This document shows positions 8,764 through 17,322 of a stretch of DNA of 35,232 bases, one piece after another. The notes beneath the pieces are model-generated. The model saw only the letters and a program-made list of their open reading frames with translations, was not told the origin of the DNA and searched no databases. The stretch is from Candidatus Gottesmanbacteria bacterium RIFCSPHIGHO2_02_FULL_39_11 (GTDB lineage: Bacteria; Patescibacteriota; Microgenomatia; 2-02-FULL-39-11), in contig MFJL01000044.1 in the NCBI GenBank assembly GCA_001779195.1, positions 19,199-54,430 on the forward strand. Reading direction: 5' to 3'. The position numbers and the translations under genes were made by a program. Within the stretch, counting starts at the first letter, position 1, and every line of letters starts with the position of its first letter.

Positions 8764-9920
8764 GAATTTTCAATAAATTTTATCTCTTGCAGAGCTATCT
8801 TTTTCCAATCAAATTGTTTTACGTATTTAAATCCCATTTTACCTTGAGAAATTGATAGATTTCTATTACTTAAATATTTAATTATTTCTCCAGCAAAAAA
8901 ATCTTTATCCCCAATAGGAATATGAACGAAGTTTTTCTTCCAAACCATAACCAGTTCCGGCAGATTGTAAGCTAAAACAGGCAAGCCACAGGCCATGGCT
9001 TCTCCTATTACAATAGCCCAATTCTCCTCGTAGCTTGGTAAAACAAAAAGTTTGCTTTTCTTTAACTCAGAAAACTTTTTTTTCTGATCTAATATTAGAC
9101 CTCTCAGAAAAATATTTTTTTCGAGTTTAAATTCTCTAATTTTCTTTTTCATCTCAGCCTCGAGAGGACCAGTACCTATTATGATTAGGCGGGCAGTTTT
9201 TATCTTATGAACAACCATTCTCCAAATATCTACCAGATCAAGCATTCCTTTGCCTTCCTCTAATCTTTTTATACAAACGGCTTCATATTGCTCTTGGTTA
9301 ATACTCTCGGTAAATTGCTGAATTTTATCGAAATTTACTCCGCATAATACCGTTTTATACCTGGCTTTTTGGATACCTACATCTTTGAGTTGATTAGCCG
9401 TGCTTTCTGAAACCGGCAATATTATATCCGCAAGCCTCTTTACTAAAAAGAATCCGCTTCTTTGCAAAAGTAAAAAGGCAAGCGCGAAAAAAAAATTGGA
9501 GCGTCTCTTCCACCAAACCAGTGGAGGCAGCCAGTGGACGACGCAAGCCCACTTAATCTTATCCTTATTTATTATTTTTAAAAAGGCAGCAGGAAAAACA
9601 TTGGTAAAACCCTCAGTCGGAGTATACACAATGCCTTTAAATTTCCATAATGACTTGGGAGGAAAAATGAGTCTTGATATCAAGAGAATATAGGTACTTT
9701 TATTCTGATTATCTACTTTGAGAGTGAAACTTTTGTGAAAAAAGTACTTGATTTTATACCCATCAAAAAGCTCTTTACCAGCCAAACCAGACCACAGATG
9801 TATCTGGTAACCTGATAAACTCCAATTCCTCACTATTTCTGCAAGACGAATTTCATTACCGGATACACCGCTTAATTTATTTCGGAAAGAAATGTTAAAA
9901 ATAATCAATATCTTCTTCAT
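8760..9920 (-). CDS. Glycosyltransferase family 4
   Basis: 386 residues from the ATG at 9920, where MKKILIIFN begins the GT-B fold and 7 bases separate it from the upstream stop. An in-frame ATG at 9980 would overlap the previous gene by about 50 bases and adds a non-homologous leader, so I reject it. VSGNEIRLAE is the acceptor-side loop. KRLEEGKGMLDLVDIW, IIGTGPLE and the E-x7-E segment EENWAIVIGEAMACGLPVLA form the donor site. Probably cytoplasmic assembly of the lipid-linked repeat. The stop overlaps the wecB start. Confidence 0.9.
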   Translation of the reverse strand: MKKILIIFNISFRNKLSGVSGNEIRLAEIVRNWSLSGYQIHLWSGLAGKELFDGYKIKYFFHKSFTLKVDNQNKSTYILLISRLIFPPKSLWKFKGIVYTPTEGFTNVFPAAFLKIINKDKIKWACVVHWLPPLVWWKRRSNFFFALAFLLLQRSGFFLVKRLADIILPVSESTANQLKDVGIQKARYKTVLCGVNFDKIQQFTESINQEQYEAVCIKRLEEGKGMLDLVDIWRMVVHKIKTARLIIIGTGPLEAEMKKKIREFKLEKNIFLRGLILDQKKKFSELKKSKLFVLPSYEENWAIVIGEAMACGLPVLAYNLPELVMVWKKNFVHIPIGDKDFFAGEIIKYLSNRNLSISQGKMGFKYVKQFDWKKIALQEIKFIENS

Positions 9921-9927
9921 ATCAGAT

Positions 9928-11610
9928 TTACTTTGTAAGAACTGCTTCAAAAAGTCTGTAAAACCCTGCAAAACGGTCAATTTTAGTGAATCTTAAGACA
10001 AGAAGCGAGATCTTAATAAGCTTATTGCGTTTGAGCGCTGAAGGCATATAGTCTTGAAAAATCTTATCAGAATAGCACAGGGTTTTTAAGGAAACTATAT
10101 TAAATTTTTGCTTTTTCATGAATTGAGTAAAACTTGCTAACGTAAAGAAATTCAACCAGTATTTGTATTCTTTTATTTTATGAAAAAAAAGTTTATAGAT
10201 GAAATTTTCCAATAATAAGTGACTATTTTCGTTGTCTCCTATAAAAAGATATCCGTCAGGCTTTAATATTCTTCTGACTTCCTTCATAAAAATATTTGGG
10301 TTTTTGATATCTACTAAAACAGCATCTATATTGATAACGTCAAAAAAATCATCGGGATATCCTGCACAGGTGAGCTCTCCGTGAAACATTTTCAAAGGAA
10401 AACCCTTTTCCCGTGCAATTCTACAGGCATTTTCTGAAACCTCTACTCCAAAAACACGGAAGCCTTCCTTTTGCGCTAATTGAAGAAGATCTCCTGTGGA
10501 ACAGCCGATATCCAAAAAAGTCTTATTTGAAGACTCCCGAAGGAACTTTTTGATCAGTCCGATTTTATATTTTTTCAATACCGCACGATTCTCTTCGCGC
10601 TCTTTTATATCTTTCAATTTATAGTGACCATAATCTTCATCTGAATAGACGTCTTTAACTTCTGATTCGACAAAATCAAGAGAGTTGTTGTAAAGCATAC
10701 CGCAGTTAGAACATCGAACTACTTCAGCATATTCATCTTTTAAAATTACTTCTATTTTTTCCACTCTCCCTTTCCTAGACGAACAAATGAAACAAACTCT
10801 CGTTTTTTTTGCTTGAGTACTAATAAATTTTCGTTTAATTTCAGTAAAGAAATATCTGATGCAGAGAATAGGAAAATCCCTTATTCTAGGTATACCGTAA
10901 TGTTTTCCAAAGCTTGAAAGTTTAATAATCTTAAATCCCGGTGAATTTATTTTTTCTATAGATTTGGAAAATGTAGGGATAAGAAGTTTACTTATTAATT
11001 TTGCAACTTCTTCGTAAGAATGACAATTTCTGATATCAGCACGTTCTTCATAAAACAAGCTGCCTTTATCCAGTCCCTCATTTAATTTTTGAACTGATAT
11101 ATTTATGTATTTTTCGTTGTGTAAATATGCTTCCAAAGTAGAAGAGAAACCGCGATATTTTCTTAAATCTCCTGTGTGGTAACTTAAAACACCTGCCGGG
11201 GTACATCTTAATATTTCACCCTGTAATATGCCAAAACCGCGCCGGAAGACAAGATCAATCTTCTTAGTTTTAATTTTCTTTATAGTTTCTTCGGGTAAAG
11301 CGGTACCGTGTTTTCCTGATTTGATAGCAGAACTGTAATAAATTTCACTTTTATTAAATAAACTCAAATTATTGATTGATATTCTTTCAGCTAATTCTAT
11401 CTGCCATCCGATAATGTCTCTTATCAGAGTAATTATTTTTTGTATAAATTTTTTTTGAAAAGATAAATCATAGTCTTTAACATGCACTTTTTTGATGATT
11501 ACTAGAGGGATAGAAATATTATTTTCCGATACGGCTTTTTGAAGCGCCAGAGCTACCCACTTCATTATTTTAGGTTCATCCAGTAATAAACATATTTTTT
11601 TAACTTTCAT
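9928..11610 (-). CDS. Formyltransferase-like domain fused to zinc-ribbon SAM methyltransferase
   Basis: 560 residues, two enzymes in one chain. The N-terminal half resembles the formyltransferase superfamily: FRRGFGILQGEIL at 122-134, VLSYHTGD with H145, YRGFSS at 152-157, and LDKGS with D181. The canonical catalytic Asn of N-x-H is Ser here (S-Y-H). A zinc ribbon follows (C273, C276, C300, C303), then a class I methyltransferase with LDIGCSTG near 366-373 and FDVINIDAVL. The gene sits directly after a sugar aminotransferase, so an N-formylated amino sugar that is also methylated is a plausible product (inference). No stop or frameshift lies between the domains. Confidence 0.8.
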   Translation of the reverse strand: MKVKKICLLLDEPKIMKWVALALQKAVSENNISIPLVIIKKVHVKDYDLSFQKKFIQKIITLIRDIIGWQIELAERISINNLSLFNKSEIYYSSAIKSGKHGTALPEETIKKIKTKKIDLVFRRGFGILQGEILRCTPAGVLSYHTGDLRKYRGFSSTLEAYLHNEKYINISVQKLNEGLDKGSLFYEERADIRNCHSYEEVAKLISKLLIPTFSKSIEKINSPGFKIIKLSSFGKHYGIPRIRDFPILCIRYFFTEIKRKFISTQAKKTRVCFICSSRKGRVEKIEVILKDEYAEVVRCSNCGMLYNNSLDFVESEVKDVYSDEDYGHYKLKDIKEREENRAVLKKYKIGLIKKFLRESSNKTFLDIGCSTGDLLQLAQKEGFRVFGVEVSENACRIAREKGFPLKMFHGELTCAGYPDDFFDVINIDAVLVDIKNPNIFMKEVRRILKPDGYLFIGDNENSHLLLENFIYKLFFHKIKEYKYWLNFFTLASFTQFMKKQKFNIVSLKTLCYSDKIFQDYMPSALKRNKLIKISLLVLRFTKIDRFAGFYRLFEAVLTK

Positions 11611-11617
11611 AGTTTTA

Positions 11618-12721
11618 CTACTTCGTAACAGCTTTTTTTATCAATGTGATTATTTTATCAACTATGCTAAGCGATAAAGTAGAATAAATCGGCAGACAAA
11701 GAATACTGTTGGCGATATCCTTTGCAACTCTTAGATCACCTGCAGCTTTTTTTGCAACAGAATTCTTGTAAATAAAGTCAAAATCCGAGGTCAGCGGATA
11801 AAAATACTTCCTTGCTTTAATATGATGATTGAGTAGATATTTAAAAACCCGATCCCGTGTTTTCTTACTACTAAAACAAACCGGCATATAGGAATAGTTA
11901 TATAAAGAAGCAGTCAATTTTTGAAATTTGAGTGAAGGAATATCTCCCAGTTCTTTCACATATCTATTATAAATTTTTTCTCGCAACGAGATATTTTTAT
12001 CTACTGCTTTTAAATTACACAGACCCATGACAGCCTGGAATTCGTTCATCTTAGCGTTTATACCCGGCAGAGTTATTCTTTCCTCTGAAAGAATGCCAAA
12101 ATCTTTTAACAATTCAAGCTTCTCTGATATTTTTTGATCCCTGGCAATAACAGCTCCTCCTTCTATCGTGTGAAATATTTTAGTCGCGTGAAAGCTTAGC
12201 GTGGAGATATCCCCGTATCTTAGAATTGGTTTCCCGTTATAGTGGACGCCAAACGCGTGGGCTGCGTCATATATGATTCTGATTTTATATTTCCTGCCTA
12301 TAGTTTCCAGTCTAACAACATCACAGGGATTGCCATATACATGCACTGCCAGAATAGCGGAAGTTTTTTTTGTAATTTTTTTCTCTGCATCTTCCGGACT
12401 TAAGTTAAACGTATGCGGATTTATATCGGCAAAAACGGGGACTGCACCCCCCCATAAAATTGCGTTTGTGGTTGCGGCAAAGGTAAACGGAGTTGTAATA
12501 ATCTCACCGTGAAGATCCAAAGCTTTTATGGATAACTGAAGAGCTAACGTACCATTGGCAACTAATGAAATGTTTTTTACACCCAAATATTTTGACAGCT
12601 GTGAGGTTAGTAATTGAACATGTTCTCCGTTGTTTGTCACCCAGCCGGACAGCCATATTTTTTTAAGATATTTGTTGTATATGCTTAGACTCGGTAAATC
12701 AGTTTTGGTGACGTTTATCAT
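11618..12721 (-). CDS. DegT/DnrJ/EryC1/StrS-family PLP sugar aminotransferase
   Basis: 367 residues. SFHATKIFHTIEGGA carries the PLP lysine K181. YDAAHAFG carries the PLP-pyridine aspartate D152. TTPFTFAATTNAI is the phosphate-binding region. The SFHATK version is the one seen in VioA-like 4-amino-4,6-dideoxyhexose aminotransferases. It would convert an NDP-4-keto-6-deoxyhexose to the 4-amino sugar. The next gene is a formyltransferase fusion, matching an aminate-then-formylate order. The 7-base gaps on both sides indicate one operon. The exact keto-sugar substrate is not determined. Confidence 0.9.
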   Translation of the reverse strand: MINVTKTDLPSLSIYNKYLKKIWLSGWVTNNGEHVQLLTSQLSKYLGVKNISLVANGTLALQLSIKALDLHGEIITTPFTFAATTNAILWGGAVPVFADINPHTFNLSPEDAEKKITKKTSAILAVHVYGNPCDVVRLETIGRKYKIRIIYDAAHAFGVHYNGKPILRYGDISTLSFHATKIFHTIEGGAVIARDQKISEKLELLKDFGILSEERITLPGINAKMNEFQAVMGLCNLKAVDKNISLREKIYNRYVKELGDIPSLKFQKLTASLYNYSYMPVCFSSKKTRDRVFKYLLNHHIKARKYFYPLTSDFDFIYKNSVAKKAAGDLRVAKDIANSILCLPIYSTLSLSIVDKIITLIKKAVTK

Positions 12722-12728
12722 TTTCAGA

Positions 12729-13580
12729 TTATAACCTATGCTCCTCGTTTTTTAATCGTCCGGCAATCCGGATTAGGGAATAATTCGCTCCGACAAGAAA
12801 TTTAAGCACGAACACCGCAAACATAAAATGAGGGTATCGTATCCATTTTTTCCATTTTCCGTTTTCCGTAAAAACATCAAAATACCTGTACTTCAAACCC
12901 AGCTGTTTACGGATAATGGGATCATCCCTGCCCCATTTTTTAATATATTTTAAAATATCCTGCGCGTAATATGCCTTTTTCTTAAGGTATTTCTTAAAAC
13001 TAAAGTTTCTCTCGCTATGGAACAAGACGGACGCGGTGACTGTTGTTTTTCCTATCGCTGCTAATCTTCTATCCAGATCCCAATCTTCAGCGGCTATTAA
13101 AGACTCATCGAAACCTCCCAGTTCTTGCCATATTTTTTTAGGAAAAAATCTTACGCAATCGATAACCGTTCCGTTATAAAAACTTCTTTCAAAATTCCTG
13201 ACTTTCCCCCAAAAGGAATTGCCGGTCATAATCTCAGGAATGTAGAGACCGGCAAAAATGCCGTCGCTTATCCGTTCCACACAATCCTCTATCAGTTTCG
13301 GAGATAAGCTCATATCGGCATCAAGAAACATGACATAGTTTCCCTTTGCCTTTTTTATTCCGAAATTTCTTTGAGCTGAACGTTCCGGGCCTTTGTTAAA
13401 AACAGAATCCGTATATGTCTTTGCAATTTCCACTGTCTTATCTGTCGAATTATTATCGACAACAATAATTTCTATTTTCTGTTCCGGATACGTTTGGTTT
13501 TTTATTGATTCCAGGCATCTCCCGATGTTTTTCTCTTCGTTTTTGGTAGTAATTACGACAGAAACAGAATTTTTTATCAT
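12729..13580 (-). CDS. Glycosyltransferase family 2
   Basis: 283 residues. SVVITTKNEEKNIGRCLESI is the GT-A start, VDNNSTDKT the nucleotide-binding turn, and MFLDADM holds the metal-binding DxD-type motif. GFDESLIAAEDWDLDRR is the ED acceptor-base region. The C-terminus has basic and hydrophobic stretches fitting membrane attachment. It adds one sugar from an NDP donor at the cytoplasmic face. Lies 18 bases after the methyltransferase stop and 7 before the aminotransferase. Confidence 0.9.
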   Translation of the reverse strand: MIKNSVSVVITTKNEEKNIGRCLESIKNQTYPEQKIEIIVVDNNSTDKTVEIAKTYTDSVFNKGPERSAQRNFGIKKAKGNYVMFLDADMSLSPKLIEDCVERISDGIFAGLYIPEIMTGNSFWGKVRNFERSFYNGTVIDCVRFFPKKIWQELGGFDESLIAAEDWDLDRRLAAIGKTTVTASVLFHSERNFSFKKYLKKKAYYAQDILKYIKKWGRDDPIIRKQLGLKYRYFDVFTENGKWKKWIRYPHFMFAVFVLKFLVGANYSLIRIAGRLKNEEHRL

Positions 13581-13598
13581 CTTAAATCTTTATATCTT

Positions 13599-14240
13599 CT
13601 ATAAATTCGTGAGAAACTGCATTCTATCTTCTTCGTAAAAATGATAGGGCATATCAGCAGGTATGATTCTTTTAAATTCCTCTTTGGAGTATTTATATGC
13701 ACCCGGACAGTTTTGTAGCTTCAGATAGATAAGATGAAAAAAGTTTATCAGGGATAATTTTTTTTCCGGAAAAGAGAAAAAGAATTTTTTGCCTTTCAGC
13801 TTTTTAAAAAGTAGTTTCAGTTCTTCCTCTGATAAATAATCAATAAAACCAAGTCCTACAGCATAATTGAAGTAGGGAAGATTGCTTTTGGCTATATCTT
13901 TTTGAATAAAAAACAAATTCTTCGATATACCTTGGGAAGCAGCTTTCCGTGAGGCTTCCTTCACTGCAACTGAGGATATGTCCATGCCGATTATTCTCTG
14001 AGGTTTACATCTTAAGATGCGGAAACAAAATTCCCCCGTCCCGCAGCCGAAATCGGCAAGTATTTTATCCTTAACTAAAGGACATAAAAATTTATACGCT
14101 ATAAGTAGTCTGCCGTTTATTGGACCTCTGAAAAAACCGGCTATATACTCAATCAGGTTAAATTGGCCATTCCTGCGGCGGTAGGAAGAATCGCTCCAAA
14201 TTTTAATTTTATTGTCCCAATATTTTTGCTGAGAACTCAT
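13599..14240 (-). CDS. Class I SAM-dependent methyltransferase
   Basis: 213 residues. ILADFGCGTGEF at 60-71 is motif I, GMDISSVAV holds the acidic ribose-binding residue, and IQKDIAK the motif II region. VGLGFIDYL takes the place of the usual post-motif. Second gene of the operon, starting 2 bases after the deacetylase stop. Probably methylates a sugar precursor or glycan. Nothing in the sequence fixes the substrate. Confidence 0.82.
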   Translation of the reverse strand: MSSQQKYWDNKIKIWSDSSYRRRNGQFNLIEYIAGFFRGPINGRLLIAYKFLCPLVKDKILADFGCGTGEFCFRILRCKPQRIIGMDISSVAVKEASRKAASQGISKNLFFIQKDIAKSNLPYFNYAVGLGFIDYLSEEELKLLFKKLKGKKFFFSFPEKKLSLINFFHLIYLKLQNCPGAYKYSKEEFKRIIPADMPYHFYEEDRMQFLTNL

Positions 14241-14242
14241 AA

Positions 14243-15061
14243 TCAGGATTTAAGAATATTTTGCATTTTTGATATTTCAAAATTAGAAAGAAGATATTCA
14301 AAGACACTCTGACAATTTTTCATATACGGAATATATAGGGGGTGCATCAGGATATATTTCGCATCAGGAAATAAGGCATGTGAAGGAGGAACTATCTGCC
14401 AATTATGTATAAAAGCTACAAACGGACTGCCCTGTTTATTGATTAAAGAATATATCTTTCCTATTGTCCTGCCGAAAGCAGCAATTAAGTAGCCGGATCC
14501 GACAGGAGGCTCCGTGAAAAGCAGTTTCGCACTTAAACTTCTTGGAAACATCATTTGCGGTTTACCGATTAACGGGTAGGTGGAAACGGGCACCTCCTGT
14601 ATCTGTCCATACGTCCTCTTGAAAGAGTAAGGACCATAGATAGATGAATCATAAGTGAAACCATGTTTTTTTAATATTTCAAGATATTCTTTTTGCATTA
14701 TTATTTCCGGTGCACGAAATCCGCACGGGTGAAACTTTTCAATAAATCTGTTCGATCCCCTTAATGAATCAGTTAAGACTTTTTGGCCGGTTAAGCTCTC
14801 ATGCCGGTGGGTATGATAGGCTAATTCATGACCTTCTTTTGCCATTGCATCAAATACATCCGGGTACCATTCGTATAATTCTCCTAGTATAAAAAAGGTT
14901 ATTTTTACTTTATATTTATCCAAAATCTTAAGAATTTTCTCCGCTGACTCCCTGACAAAGCCTTTATCCAAAATCTTCCGTTTTTCACTAGTCAGGGTTA
15001 TGAATTCCGGTAAATTAGGATATGCCCATGATTCAAAATCAATCGAGAGGTAATTAACCAT
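14243..15061 (-). CDS. Polysaccharide deacetylase family protein (NodB-like)
   Basis: 272 residues, first gene of the 15-kb minus-strand operon. The NodB order is present: SIDFE with D8 (motif 1), ITFFILGE, then HELAYHTHRHE with metal ligands H83 and H87 (motif 2), and GFRAPE at 115-119 (motif 3). There is no signal peptide, so it is probably cytoplasmic or membrane-near, like the XrtA-system and GlcNAc-PI-type deacetylases of glycan loci. It would remove an N-acetyl group from a sugar intermediate. A TAAAAT box lies 8 bases before the ATG. Confidence 0.88.
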   Translation of the reverse strand: MVNYLSIDFESWAYPNLPEFITLTSEKRKILDKGFVRESAEKILKILDKYKVKITFFILGELYEWYPDVFDAMAKEGHELAYHTHRHESLTGQKVLTDSLRGSNRFIEKFHPCGFRAPEIIMQKEYLEILKKHGFTYDSSIYGPYSFKRTYGQIQEVPVSTYPLIGKPQMMFPRSLSAKLLFTEPPVGSGYLIAAFGRTIGKIYSLINKQGSPFVAFIHNWQIVPPSHALFPDAKYILMHPLYIPYMKNCQSVFEYLLSNFEISKMQNILKS

Positions 15062-15069
15062 ATCTACTT

Positions 15070-15075
15070 ATTTTA
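15070..15075 (-). promoter_or_regulatory. -10 box of the 15-kb glycan operon
   Basis: TAAAAT on the minus strand, 8 bases before the deacetylase ATG. Initiation about 7 bases downstream leaves almost no leader. No clear -35 box is seen. It faces away from the promoter of the reductase gene. Confidence 0.5.
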
Positions 15076-15122
15076 CTCGGTATATGTATGAAGTGAAAGC
15101 TCAGTCTTTCCCTAGTCCCAAA

Positions 15123-15143
15123 TGCCCATTTTAAAAACGGGCA
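15123..15143. promoter_or_regulatory. Imperfect palindrome between divergent operons
   Basis: TGCCC and GGGCA flank a T4/A5 core, with one A-C mismatch. It sits just upstream of the TAAAAT box of the reductase gene and between two divergent promoters. That is where an operator would be expected. No regulator gene is visible nearby. Confidence 0.3.
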
Positions 15144-15151
15144 ATGTTTCG

Positions 15152-15157
15152 TAAAAT
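15152..15157 (+). promoter_or_regulatory. -10 box of the reductase/radical-SAM pair
   Basis: TAAAAT with 5 bases to the ATG at 15163, so a transcript starting at the usual distance would begin at or next to the start codon. No convincing -35. Confidence 0.5.
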
Positions 15158-15162
15158 AAGAT

Positions 15163-15813
15163 ATGAATATAATTCAGACGGCCAAAGTATTAAGCATCCG
15201 CATCCTGACTGAATCAACCTATATTCTCAGAATCGAACGCAACAAATTCAAATTTATCCCCGGTCAATGCGTGAATATCGGACTTGTCGGAAGTGCCGTA
15301 AATAGGGAATATTCCACCTATTCCGGTACTAAGGATACTTATCTCGAGTTTCTCATAAGAAAAATTAATGGAGGAGCTGTATCTGTTGGCCTGAGCCAGC
15401 TAACACCCGGAGAAGAGGTAACTTTAGACGGAGCTTACGGCACATTTACTATAAAAAAACCTGCTAAGATAGGAAAATATATTTTTGTAGCATCCGGAAC
15501 AGGAATTGCTCCATTTCATTCTTACGTAAAATCCTATCCTAAAATCGATTATCGGATTATCCATGGAATTCGTTTTGATTCGGAACAATATGATAAACAG
15601 GATTATGGAAAAGGCAGGTACGTCAGTTGCATATCACGGGGAAAAGGCGGCGACTTTTCCGGCCGGGTAACTGATTATTTAAAAAAAATACCTATTCCTC
15701 TTGATACCCTTTACTATCTATGCGGCAATAGGGCAATGATCAATGACGTCTATGATATATTAAGAATAAAAGGAGTAAACGGGAGTAATATCATTACAGA
15801 AGTTTTCTTTTAA
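15163..15813 (+). CDS. FNR-type flavin (FAD/NAD(P)H) oxidoreductase
   Basis: 216 residues. REYSTYS (R48-Y50-S51) is the FAD-binding RxYS motif. GTGIAPF at 112-118 starts the NAD(P)-binding domain, and YLCGNRAMINDV is the C-terminal nicotinamide-site motif. There is no ferredoxin or 2Fe-2S domain. It passes electrons from NAD(P)H to a partner such as ferredoxin or flavodoxin. The next gene, 3 bases on, is a radical SAM enzyme, so it probably supplies reducing power to that enzyme (inference). Confidence 0.9.
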   Translation: MNIIQTAKVLSIRILTESTYILRIERNKFKFIPGQCVNIGLVGSAVNREYSTYSGTKDTYLEFLIRKINGGAVSVGLSQLTPGEEVTLDGAYGTFTIKKPAKIGKYIFVASGTGIAPFHSYVKSYPKIDYRIIHGIRFDSEQYDKQDYGKGRYVSCISRGKGGDFSGRVTDYLKKIPIPLDTLYYLCGNRAMINDVYDILRIKGVNGSNIITEVFF

Positions 15814-15816
15814 CGT

Positions 15817-17322
15817 ATGAAGATCGCCATTTCCTATCCCCCAATTATCAACAAACGTGGACAAAAAGCCATGGTGTCCCAAAACCGCAACGTCCAGTTC
15901 TTCAAAACTCCCACTTATCTTTTGCCGATTATCCAGGCACAAGGGGCAACGTGGCTAAGAAACCTCGGATATGATCTGAGGTGGGATGACGGAAACGCCC
16001 AACTGAAAAGCTTAGAGAACTGGTTTGCCGAATTAGTTTCCTGGCAGCCTGATGTAGTTGTATTTGAAAGTACTACTCCCGTCATGAAATTTTACTGGGA
16101 AGTGACGAATAAACTTCGAAAAAAACTGCCCAAAACGATTTTTATTATGACCGGATACCATTCCATGAAACGGCCGGAGGAAACTCTGGAAAAATCAGCA
16201 ACTGATGTCGTAATAAAAAGCAATCACATAGATTTTGCCCTTATCAAACTCATTCCCTATATCGAGAAAAACCCGGATTGGAGGGTATCTTGCCAGATAG
16301 AGGGCCTCACTATCCGGGTAAACAAAACTAAAATACGCGATACCGGGGCATTCCGTCAGGTAGAGCCTCTTGAGAAATCACCCTTAGTAGATCGGGACCT
16401 TGTCGAGTGGAAAAATTATGCTTATGAGAATGGAAATTTTCTGCAGACTCCCGGCACCTACGCCACGAGTGTCATACGGGACTGTATGTTTGGTAAATGT
16501 ACATTCTGCCGGTATAACGGACCGGAATTTACCTTCTCCAAAATGTCCGTGCAAAAAAGCTTAGACGAATACGAAATTCTGATAAATAAATATCATGTCA
16601 AGGAAATTTTTGATGATTCGGGAGTCTGGTACCGGGGGTCTGATGCAAGGGAGTTTGCTCAGGGAATTATCGACCGGGGACTCCACAAGAAAGGATGTTA
16701 TTTTGGCTTTAATACCCGGTTTGAATACCTGGATGAAGAAACCATAAAACTTCTGGCAAAAGCCAATTTCCGCTTTGTACTTATCGGTCTTGAATCGGCA
16801 AGTGATGAGACATTAAGACGCCTAAATAAAGGATACCAAAATCAGTACATCATACCGTCTCTGAAATGGCTTACAAAATACGGACTCCACCCCCATCTGA
16901 CTATCATGGTAGGATATTATTGGGAAACCCAGGAAATGCTTGATAAAACGGTGAAGTTTGTAGAAAAACTGATGTTTGCAGGACTTGCCAGAACACTTCA
17001 AGTAACTATTTGTACGCCGCTTGATTTTACCCCGTATCATTTAGAATGCATCAGTCAAAAGGTTTTACTGACTAAAAATTATGACGATTTCGATATGAGT
17101 CGGGTAATTGTGAAAACTCCAATTCCCCACGAGCGGTATTATGAAGCTATTAAAAGAATGTATGGAATCGCTTTTCATCCGAGGTTTATTGTGAGACAAC
17201 TATTATTTCTGACTTCATTTCGAAAACGCGACTGGCAGTTTCTGTTTACTTATGGAGTTCGGGCAATTAGAAGAGTCCGCAACCACATGTTTAATCTCAC
17301 GGTTCACAGCAAAAATAATTAA
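15817..17322 (+). CDS. B12-binding-type radical SAM protein
   Basis: 501 residues. Residues 1 to about 150 look like the Rossmann domain of cobalamin-binding radical SAM proteins (VVVFESTTP, then IFIMTGYHSMKRPEE) but lack the MetH-type DxHxxG. The cluster motif is C223-x4-C228-x2-C231 in RDCMFGKCTFC. This spacing is one residue longer than the classic CX3CX2C and occurs in some B12-type members. FDDSGVWYRG, FGFNTRFEYLDEE and LIGLESASDETL follow the TIM-barrel pattern. Translation is likely coupled to the reductase. The substrate may be a lipid carrier or sugar. The stop overlaps the convergent GT2 stop in TTAA. Confidence 0.85.
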   Translation: MKIAISYPPIINKRGQKAMVSQNRNVQFFKTPTYLLPIIQAQGATWLRNLGYDLRWDDGNAQLKSLENWFAELVSWQPDVVVFESTTPVMKFYWEVTNKLRKKLPKTIFIMTGYHSMKRPEETLEKSATDVVIKSNHIDFALIKLIPYIEKNPDWRVSCQIEGLTIRVNKTKIRDTGAFRQVEPLEKSPLVDRDLVEWKNYAYENGNFLQTPGTYATSVIRDCMFGKCTFCRYNGPEFTFSKMSVQKSLDEYEILINKYHVKEIFDDSGVWYRGSDAREFAQGIIDRGLHKKGCYFGFNTRFEYLDEETIKLLAKANFRFVLIGLESASDETLRRLNKGYQNQYIIPSLKWLTKYGLHPHLTIMVGYYWETQEMLDKTVKFVEKLMFAGLARTLQVTICTPLDFTPYHLECISQKVLLTKNYDDFDMSRVIVKTPIPHERYYEAIKRMYGIAFHPRFIVRQLLFLTSFRKRDWQFLFTYGVRAIRRVRNHMFNLTVHSKNN

